Assembly (NCBI GenBank): GCA_041398965.1
Contig: JAWKTT010000066.1
Span: forward strand, 1 to 10,766
Source: JAWKTT01 sp041398965
Lineage (GTDB): Bacteria > Planctomycetota > Planctomycetia > Planctomycetales > Planctomycetaceae
Direction of reading: 5' to 3'
Length of the DNA stretch: 10,766 bases
Shown one piece after another: positions 4,766-10,766 of the stretch. The notes beneath the pieces were generated by a model that was given only the letters and a program-made list of their open reading frames with translations, was not told where the DNA came from and searched no databases. The translations under genes and the position numbers were made by a program. Within the stretch, counting starts at the first letter, position 1, and each line of letters starts with the position of its first letter.

Positions 4766-7594
4766 CTACTCCACCTGTCGGAAGTCGATGGTGGCAATGA
4801 GGGAGTGGGTGAGGTCGGTCCAGAGTTGTTCGCGCGTGGTGGGGGGAGTCGAGGGGGTGTTTCCCGATCCACTCACATAGTTCAACGCGATCTCTCGTTC
4901 TGACGACGTGGGGAGGCGCCCCAGAGCGGTCAGGTACAGATGATCGAGGCGATGATTTTCATCGGGGTCGCTTTCGAGCAGTCGGGTTGCTGCCTTCCTG
5001 GCTCGGTCGATCACGAACGGGTCGTTCATGAGGAACAGTGCCTGTGTCGAGAGCGTGGTCGTATCGCGATGGCCTTGGGAGGCGTTCGGATTCGGGAAGT
5101 CGAACAGCGAAAAAAGTTCGGGCAACTCGTTTCGGAAGACCGGGAGATAGACCGCACGGCGGCCGACATCGAATTTGTATCCATACTCGGTCGACGTTTT
5201 GGGGCGTACCGTGGGGCCACCAAACTCCAACGTCAGTTCACCACTCAGATTCAACATGGCGTCGTAGATGGCTTCGGCTTCAAGTCGACGACGGTTCTGA
5301 TGTGTGTAGAGACGATTGTCGGGATCGACCTTTCGAGCCTGATCTCCCGGACGGCTCGACAGTCGATATGCTCTCGAGAGCATGAGTCGACGGATCAGTG
5401 ACTTTAAGTTCCAGCCTTCGTCCATGAAGGTGAGGGCGAGATGATCGAGAAGTTCGGGATGCGAGGGACGTTCGCCCGGTGTGCCGAAGTTGTCGACTGT
5501 GCGAACCAGCCCTTCGTCAAACAGATGAGCCCAGACCCGGTTAACGGTGACTCGTGCGGTCAGGGGATTCTCGCGGGACGCGATCCAGCGGGCCAGTTCG
5601 AGACGGCCGCTCTGATGTTTCGGGATCGTTGGCAGAGGTCCGATCGTCGCCACTTGCAGCACACCTCGCGGCACCGGGGGACCGAGGTTGCGAGCATTGC
5701 CTCGAATTGCGATCGGTTCGTCTTTCGGCTGTGCTTCTTCGTCGACGCTCAAGGCCATCGGCAACACGGGCGCCTGTTTTTTGAGCGTTGCGAGTTTGTC
5801 ACTTGCCTCCTTGTGCTCGGCAGTCAGTCGCTCAAATTTTTCGTTGTCATCGTCAATCGGTTCTTTGCTGTCACCTCCATCTAAGGGGACGAAACGAACC
5901 CCGTCCGCAATCACAACGCCGTTCGTCCCCTCGGTCGATATCACCACTTCAGCCACATCGCCGAACTGATACTTTCCGACAGAGACACTTCCTCTGCCGT
6001 TCCCAGTCTCTTTGCGTTGATCGATTCGCCGAGTTGTTTCCCCTTGAGAATGCTTCACGACGATAAGGGCATTGGGACTACGATTGCCAGACGGGGTGTA
6101 GGCGATGACGACTTCGTATTTTCCGGGCGTTACTTTTTGGCGGAATGTCGCTGTCGCACCGGGACCGGTCGCGTGACGATAACCCTTCCCGATGAATCCC
6201 TGAACGGAAACGCTTTCTGTCCACGTCCCGACGAGTTCCGCCGCTTCGTCGTCTACGGTGATCCCGCCATCCGGTGCGACGGGGTTCAGCTTCTTCAATT
6301 GCTTGTCGAGTCGTTTGACCTCAGCCTCCAGCAGGGCCACTTCCTCGCGATGTTTCTTCACGGAGACTGCCTGTTCTGGCGATGCGGGGAGAGGCCGCGT
6401 CACCCAGCTGGCGACGTTTCCATCGTTAAACGTTCGTGTGCTACCGAGGATGCCGGCCAGTGCGTAGTAGTCGGTGACTGGGATTGGATCGAATTTGTGG
6501 TCGTGACATCTCGCGCAACCGAGCGTCATCCCGAGAAAGGCTCGTCCCAGTGTGTCCACTTGCTCATCGATGACATCCATCCGGAGTTGAACCTTGTCTT
6601 GTAACTCGAGATTCGTCGGCCCCATCGCGAGGAAACCAGTTGCGATCAGTGCTGAGTCTTCTCGGCCGGCCAACTCCTCTGCGGGCAGCAGATCACCAGC
6701 CACTTGCTCTATGACGAAGCGGTCGAACGGAAGGTTATTGTTGATCGAGTTGAAAACGTAGTCGCGGTATCGCCACGCTTCGAGATACAACAGTGATCTT
6801 CCGCCACCGGTTGACTGCGAGAACCTCGCGACGTCGAGCCAGTGTCGTCCCCAACGTTCACCGAAGTGACGCGAAGCCAACAGCCGATCGACGACAGTGG
6901 CGATGGCGGTGTCATCATCAGCGGGATCGTTTTCGAAGGCGGCAATCTCTTCCGGGGTCGGTGGTAGTCCGGTGAGGTCGAAGGTCATTCGCCGTATCAA
7001 CACCCCCCTGTTCGCATCTTCCACGGGCTGAAGTTTTGCCGCTTCGATACGATTCAGCAGAAACCGATCAACGTCTGTTCTTGGCCATGTCAGATTGGCG
7101 ACAACCGGCACCTGATGGGAATGCACTGGTTGAAACGACCAGAACTTACGGCCCTCCTCCAGATTGATCCCCGAAGGTGCTGATGCCTGAGCCCCTCCCT
7201 TTGGGGGCTCGCGCGGATCGGGAGCCCCCATCTCGACCCAACGGACAAAGTCTGCCACAACATTGGCTGGGAGCTTTCCGTTCGGGGGCATCTCGAACGA
7301 CTCATAACGAATAGCGTCAATCAACAGGCTCTCGTTTGGTTTCCCCGGAACGATTGCGGGGCCACTCTCTCCCCCCTGTAGGAGAGCATCTCGTGAATCG
7401 ATCCGCAGTCCTCCCTTTTGCTTCGCCGCAGTCTCTCCGGAATGACACTTGTCACAACGCTCGACGAGCACGGGGCGAATCTTTTTCTCAAAGAATTCGG
7501 TCCCCGCCCGATCCTCGTCGGCTCCACGTGCGACTCCAAACGTCAACAGGCCCGAGCATCCGAGAGTTCCGAGTAGTATCAGTGAGCGAATCAT
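4766..7594 (-). CDS. Secreted planctomycete cytochrome-type protein (PSCyt1-DUF1549-DUF1553) with golvesin-like insert
   Basis: A 942-aa exported protein. A signal peptide (MIRSLILLG onward) probably ends after VARGA (about residue 25). Next is a PSCyt1 cytochrome-c-like domain (about 30-125) with heme motif CDKCH (47-51) and a possible axial Met in EMPP (M102). DUF1549 follows (about 170-390), including HFGERWGRHWLDVAR and a second CxxCH, CARCHDHKFDP (360-370). Two charged helical segments (about 408-436 and 583-607), probably coiled coils, flank a golvesin/xanthan-lyase-type carbohydrate-binding-like domain (about 456-570; GFIGKGYRH, AYTPSGNRSPNA, GVVIADGVRFVP). DUF1553 occupies about 660-935 (LARWIASRENPLTARVTVNR, TLSTQALFLMNDP). 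The protein's biochemistry is unknown; redox action on polysaccharide outside the cytoplasm is a common hypothesis. I took ATG 7594 rather than TTG 7675 because the signal peptide begins there. Its Shine-Dalgarno site is weak. Confidence 0.92.
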   Translation of the reverse strand: MIRSLILLGTLGCSGLLTFGVARGADEDRAGTEFFEKKIRPVLVERCDKCHSGETAAKQKGGLRIDSRDALLQGGESGPAIVPGKPNESLLIDAIRYESFEMPPNGKLPANVVADFVRWVEMGAPDPREPPKGGAQASAPSGINLEEGRKFWSFQPVHSHQVPVVANLTWPRTDVDRFLLNRIEAAKLQPVEDANRGVLIRRMTFDLTGLPPTPEEIAAFENDPADDDTAIATVVDRLLASRHFGERWGRHWLDVARFSQSTGGGRSLLYLEAWRYRDYVFNSINNNLPFDRFVIEQVAGDLLPAEELAGREDSALIATGFLAMGPTNLELQDKVQLRMDVIDEQVDTLGRAFLGMTLGCARCHDHKFDPIPVTDYYALAGILGSTRTFNDGNVASWVTRPLPASPEQAVSVKKHREEVALLEAEVKRLDKQLKKLNPVAPDGGITVDDEAAELVGTWTESVSVQGFIGKGYRHATGPGATATFRQKVTPGKYEVVIAYTPSGNRSPNALIVVKHSQGETTRRIDQRKETGNGRGSVSVGKYQFGDVAEVVISTEGTNGVVIADGVRFVPLDGGDSKEPIDDDNEKFERLTAEHKEASDKLATLKKQAPVLPMALSVDEEAQPKDEPIAIRGNARNLGPPVPRGVLQVATIGPLPTIPKHQSGRLELARWIASRENPLTARVTVNRVWAHLFDEGLVRTVDNFGTPGERPSHPELLDHLALTFMDEGWNLKSLIRRLMLSRAYRLSSRPGDQARKVDPDNRLYTHQNRRRLEAEAIYDAMLNLSGELTLEFGGPTVRPKTSTEYGYKFDVGRRAVYLPVFRNELPELFSLFDFPNPNASQGHRDTTTLSTQALFLMNDPFVIDRARKAATRLLESDPDENHRLDHLYLTALGRLPTSSEREIALNYVSGSGNTPSTPPTTREQLWTDLTHSLIATIDFRQVE

Positions 7595-7657
7595 CGCCTT
7601 GATCCCAATGTTGGGGGGAGAAGCCTCCCGCCTGGCCAAACTTCTATTCAACTCATG

Positions 7658-7670
7658 GACGGAATCCGTC
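7658..7670. promoter_or_regulatory. Candidate operator palindrome in the divergent promoter region
   Basis: GACGGAATCCGTC consists of two perfect 6-bp half-sites (GACGGA and TCCGTC) around one central base. It lies 63 bp upstream of the PSCyt start and 200 bp upstream of the DUF1501 start, where a shared regulator could act. There is only one copy, and a match of this size can arise by chance. Confidence 0.25.
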
Positions 7671-7858
7671 AACAACTCAAGCTATTAATCGAGACCACTA
7701 GATTACCGCCTGCCACGGACCGACGCCAACCCGAGTTCAGATCGATGCTCGTCTTGAAGCATTTGCGTATCGACCACGGTGTTGACGGGGGGCATGTGGG
7801 GACTCATCATTTGTTGACAGTGGCGTTGGGAATGTGGAGCCGTGAACTTTTCCTGAAC

Positions 7859-7863
7859 GAAGG
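7859..7863 (+). promoter_or_regulatory. Ribosome binding site of the DUF1501 gene
   Basis: GAAGG stands 7 nt before ATG 7871. The alternative upstream ATG at 7832 has only GGGA directly touching it, which is too close. This favours the 7871 start. Confidence 0.5.
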
Positions 7864-7870
7864 CCGACGG

Positions 7871-9310
7871 ATGGGACCAGTGGATGAAACACGCCGGGAG
7901 TTCTTGAGCTGGGTCCGTGGAGGACTGATGGCGGCGGCGGTGTCGACGTTGGCCGCCCGCGATCGACCGGCATCTGGGCGAGAAGTGGCGGGGGAGTCGG
8001 CGGACTTGCCCCCTCACTTTCCGGCCCGAGCAAAACGGGCGATTCATATCTGCATGACAGGTGGTGTGAGTCAGGTCGACAGCTTTGACTACAAGCCTGC
8101 TCTCGAAGGGCTCCATGGGAAGTCACTCAGCAGCGATGAGAAACCGGACGTCTTTTTCGGAAAGGTCGGGCTACTACGAAAAAGTGATTGGACCTTCCGT
8201 CAGCGAGGCGAGAGTGGACTCTGGGTGTCTGACCTGTTCCCCCACATTGCAAACGTCGCCGATGAGTTACTCGTCATCCGTTCGATGCAAGCCGAGACCT
8301 CGAATCACACCCCAGCAACCTTTCAGGAGAATACGGGATTTCGCTTGAACGGGTTCCCGGTCCTGGGGGCATGGCTCTCTTACGGGTTGGGAGCCGAGAC
8401 CGACAATCTCCCGTCGTTTGTGGTCATTCCCGATCAGCGAGGGGTCCCGGCAGGAGGATCGATCAATTGGTCGAACGGTTTTCTTCCGGCTCGGCATCAA
8501 GGATGTGTGATTCGGTCGCAAGGGGAACCGATCGATGACCTCTTCCCCGCGCAGCCGCGCACTGTCGAACAGGAGACAGCGGGACGACAGTTACTCAGTC
8601 GTTTGAATGAGCGACACTTGGAGTCACGTGGCGGAGAAGACTTATTGGCGTCCCGCATTCGTAGCTATGAGTTGGCAGCGAAGATGCAGTTGGCTGTCCC
8701 CGAGGCCGCCGCCATTGAATCCGAGACGCAGGAGACACTACGTCAATACGGCGTTGGCGGGAAATTGACGAATGACTTCGGTCGATCGTGTTTAATGGCG
8801 AGACGACTGCTCGAGCGTGGGGTGCGATTCGTGCAATTGTTTGCGGGGGGAGCCTTTGGAAGTCCGCGCATCAACTGGGATGGTCACGAGAATGTCGCCG
8901 AGAATCATGGGCGGGAAGCGGCGAGAATGGATCAACCAGTTGCTGCGCTCATCGCCGATTTGCGAACGCGCGGACTACTGGACGACACTCTTGTCCTGCT
9001 GACGAGTGAGTTCGGCCGAACCCCGTTTACCCAGAGTGGAGGGAACGAACTCGGAACGGGCCGGGATCATAATCAGAACGGATTCAGCGTTTGCATGGCG
9101 GGGGCGGGGTTGCGGACGGGTCGGACGATTGGAGCGACGGACGACATCGGCTGGAAGGCGGTTGAAGAGGTTGTCCCCTGGCACGACTTCCACGCGACGA
9201 CTCTGCATCTCTTAGGAATCAATCACGAACGGCTGACATTCTATCACAACGGCATCCAGCGCCGCCTTACCAATGTCCACGGCGAAGTCCTGAGTTCGAT
9301 TGTCGACTAA
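7871..9310 (+). CDS. DUF1501 family protein with twin-arginine signal
   Basis: The 479-aa protein begins with a Tat-type signal, TRREFLSWVRGGLMAAAV (7-24), so it should be exported folded. The rest is a complete DUF1501 protein of normal length, a family related in fold to sulfatases and alkaline phosphatases. Recognisable blocks are AIHICMTGGVSQVDSFDYKP (57-76), RRLLERGVRFVQLF (311-324), WDGHENV (336-342), LLTSEFGRTP (376-385), GRDHNQNGFSV (397-407) and the C-terminal DFHATTLHLLGINHERLT (439-456). The His and Asp residues in these blocks are candidate metal ligands. No activity is established for the family; its genes typically accompany DUF1549/DUF1553 genes, as here, though in this case divergently. 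The open frame continues upstream, with an ATG at 7832 adding 13 residues (starting MWSRELFL). I prefer 7871 for its ribosome binding site and its short lead to the Tat motif. Confidence 0.9.
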   Translation: MGPVDETRREFLSWVRGGLMAAAVSTLAARDRPASGREVAGESADLPPHFPARAKRAIHICMTGGVSQVDSFDYKPALEGLHGKSLSSDEKPDVFFGKVGLLRKSDWTFRQRGESGLWVSDLFPHIANVADELLVIRSMQAETSNHTPATFQENTGFRLNGFPVLGAWLSYGLGAETDNLPSFVVIPDQRGVPAGGSINWSNGFLPARHQGCVIRSQGEPIDDLFPAQPRTVEQETAGRQLLSRLNERHLESRGGEDLLASRIRSYELAAKMQLAVPEAAAIESETQETLRQYGVGGKLTNDFGRSCLMARRLLERGVRFVQLFAGGAFGSPRINWDGHENVAENHGREAARMDQPVAALIADLRTRGLLDDTLVLLTSEFGRTPFTQSGGNELGTGRDHNQNGFSVCMAGAGLRTGRTIGATDDIGWKAVEEVVPWHDFHATTLHLLGINHERLTFYHNGIQRRLTNVHGEVLSSIVD

Positions 9311-9474
9311 CAATTGCCGACTCATTCATTCCGTTGGAAAATCTTTAAGAATCCTTCACGCAGACCTTCCATCGTCTGGTGGTAGGGGGCGTGTCGTGTT
9401 GCCGGGGCCATTGCAAGCCGATAACGTGCATCGCAGGAAACTCTTCTTTTCGATATCTCGGGGCGACTGAACTG

Positions 9475-10766
9475 ATGGCGAAACACACCGACTCCAGCGA
9501 CTCGGATGATGAGATTGACCCGGCTGATGCCGAAACGGTCGTGAGGGGCAGGCCAATCTCCCCAGGCGAAGCTCCAACGGTTGAGTTCTCATATGTCGAG
9601 TCGACCTCATTCGACAGCAAGCGTGGACAGCCAGAAGGGATGACGGAACAAAACAAAATTGCTCCCCAGGAGGAAGGCCCGCCGAAGCGGCGTGAAACGC
9701 TCGTCAGCCTGTGGGTTGTCTTTCTGCTCCTGATGATTGTGGCCGCCGTTCTGTTCCGTTATCGCGGGGCAATGTACGCCGACATCTACGATCCCGAGGC
9801 GGTTTCTCGGGCGGTGACGCCGCGTGGAGAACTGTCGAGTCTGGAACTCACGCAGGTCGAGATTTTCAAGGCTGCTTCCCCGTCGGTCGTCCATATCATG
9901 ACCCAGGCGGGGGAACGGCATTTGGGGATTGGAACTGGGTTTGTCTGGAGCGAAAAGGGTTATATCGTCACGAATAATCACGTTTTGAAAGGGGCCGAAA
10001 ATGCGTTCGTCACGCTTTCGAATAATCAGACGTTTGCCGCAGTGCTCGTCGGTCGCGACCCATCGGTCGATATCGCCGTTCTCAAGATACCGGCTGAGAA
10101 AGGAGACCTGACAGCCATTGCTGTAGGAGAATCGGCGACGCTTCAAGTCGGTCAAAGTGTCTACGCGATTGGAAGTCCGTTTGGCCTTGATCAGACGTTG
10201 ACCAGTGGCATCATCAGCGGACTGGGGCGCAAGATCGATCCCGACCGAGGGGTGACAATTCACGATGCCATTCAAACCGACGCTGCCATTAACCGTGGGA
10301 ATTCGGGAGGGCCGTTGCTCGATAGTGCCGGTCGTCTCATTGGCATCAACGTGATGATTGTCAGCGAATCGGGGGCGAACTCGGGAGTCGGCTTTGCCGT
10401 CCCGGTCGACACCGTCAACCGTGTCGTCCCTGAGTTAGTCAGAAAGGGTGTCTTCGAGCGTCCAGCACTCGGAGTGCGTATCTACCGCGATGACCAACTC
10501 GAGGCATTGCAGTTGCGAGGTGTCGAAATTGGTCATGGGGCGTTGATTATCGACACTCTTCCAGGAAGTTCGGCTTCACGTGCTGGCCTTCGAGGAGAGA
10601 AAGCAATCCCCGGAAAGGGGCTTGTCCTGGGCGACCTTATCATCGGAATTGACGATGTCGTCATCCAGTCTTCGACTCACCTGCAAGCCGTGCTCGCCAA
10701 ACGAAAAGTTGGAGACACTGTCGTCGTCAAGTACATGAGAGAAGGGATCGAGCAAAGTGTCGAGAT
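9475..10766 (+). CDS. HtrA/DegP-like serine protease, membrane-anchored, C-terminus beyond the window
   Basis: A trypsin-like S1C protease acting on misfolded envelope proteins; 430 residues are visible. A long acidic cytoplasmic N-terminus (1-75) precedes a single transmembrane segment (about 78-95, LVSLWVVFLLLMIVAAVLF). The protease domain follows, with catalytic His in TNNHV (H169), Asp in SVDIAVLKI (D199) and Ser in RGNSGGP (S277). A PDZ domain begins around 330 (RPALGVRIY) and contains SSASRAGL and LGDLIIGIDD. The sequence is cut at the window end inside this PDZ or just after it, so a second PDZ cannot be excluded. ATG 9475 has no clear Shine-Dalgarno site; an internal ATG at 9640 (M56) would give a more ordinary short N-terminus and is a real alternative. 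It lies 164 bp after the DUF1501 gene on the same strand; that gap shows no clear terminator, only a weak CAGAC/GTCTG hairpin near 9362-9378. Confidence 0.93.
   Translation, partial: MAKHTDSSDSDDEIDPADAETVVRGRPISPGEAPTVEFSYVESTSFDSKRGQPEGMTEQNKIAPQEEGPPKRRETLVSLWVVFLLLMIVAAVLFRYRGAMYADIYDPEAVSRAVTPRGELSSLELTQVEIFKAASPSVVHIMTQAGERHLGIGTGFVWSEKGYIVTNNHVLKGAENAFVTLSNNQTFAAVLVGRDPSVDIAVLKIPAEKGDLTAIAVGESATLQVGQSVYAIGSPFGLDQTLTSGIISGLGRKIDPDRGVTIHDAIQTDAAINRGNSGGPLLDSAGRLIGINVMIVSESGANSGVGFAVPVDTVNRVVPELVRKGVFERPALGVRIYRDDQLEALQLRGVEIGHGALIIDTLPGSSASRAGLRGEKAIPGKGLVLGDLIIGIDDVVIQSSTHLQAVLAKRKVGDTVVVKYMREGIEQSVE

Larger units (their letters stand above)
7595..7870. other. Divergent promoter region between PSCyt and DUF1501 genes
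   Basis: These 276 bp separate two genes that point away from each other, so they should hold both promoters. Open frames extend into the region from both sides, but the translations upstream of the chosen starts look non-coding. On the minus strand a TTGACG (7673-7668) has no good -10 partner at 17 bp. On the plus strand TTGACA (7814-7819) also lacks one. A 13-bp palindrome is listed separately. Confidence 0.6.

Noticed and set aside
4464..4880. 138-codon + strand open frame across the right repeat arm
   Set aside because: It starts inside the mini-element, continues through the repeat arm and into the antisense of the PSCyt C-terminus, with no consistent protein character.
7814..7842. TTGACA as a -35 box for the DUF1501 gene
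   Set aside because: The positions 16-18 bp downstream read GGAGCCG or similar, with no resemblance to a -10 element.
9607..10275. 222-codon open frame opposite the protease
   Set aside because: The protease frame on the + strand carries the full catalytic triad and a PDZ domain. The antisense translation is basic and featureless.

Overview
The window looks like planctomycete chromosome. It carries a cytochrome-type DUF1549/DUF1553 (PSCyt) protein next to a Tat-exported DUF1501 protein, a pairing that is a hallmark of Planctomycetes, together with a Hanks-type Ser/Thr kinase and a membrane-anchored HtrA protease. Base composition is moderately GC-rich, and Shine-Dalgarno sites are weak or absent before several genes, which also fits. 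I cannot name a genus.

Layout. Bases 1-107 are probably the last codons of an upstream + strand gene, closed by a strong intrinsic terminator at 197-231. A soluble protein kinase (417-1553) lies on the minus strand. It is separated by a roughly 420-bp gene-free divergent region from a + strand pair: an inositol-monophosphatase-family enzyme (1973-2767) and, 42 bp later, a class I SAM methyltransferase with a THUMP-like C-terminus (2810-3973). Next is a roughly 790-bp region with no intact gene, occupied mostly by nested repeats (4045-4599). Beyond it, a 942-aa PSCyt protein on the minus strand (7594-4766) and a DUF1501 protein on the plus strand (7871-9310) diverge from a 276-bp intergenic region. 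An HtrA-like protease begins at 9475 and runs off the end of the window.

How the genes relate. The PSCyt and DUF1501 proteins are both predicted to be exported. They probably act together in the planctomycete envelope, perhaps on polysaccharide, since the PSCyt protein carries a golvesin/xanthan-lyase-type carbohydrate-binding-like insert. The HtrA protease would handle envelope protein quality control. The phosphatase and methyltransferase form a likely two-gene operon of housekeeping type.

The most notable structure is the repeat block. A roughly 306-bp near-palindrome (two 127-bp arms, 52-bp loop) has been split by a 240-bp element with perfect 16-bp terminal inverted repeats. That element holds only the first ~43 codons of what looks like a transposase. 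Removing the element and one 9-bp flank restores the outer palindrome exactly in length, so the order of events can be read from the sequence. I see no defence system, CRISPR array, tRNA or rRNA, and no wholly new multi-gene system.
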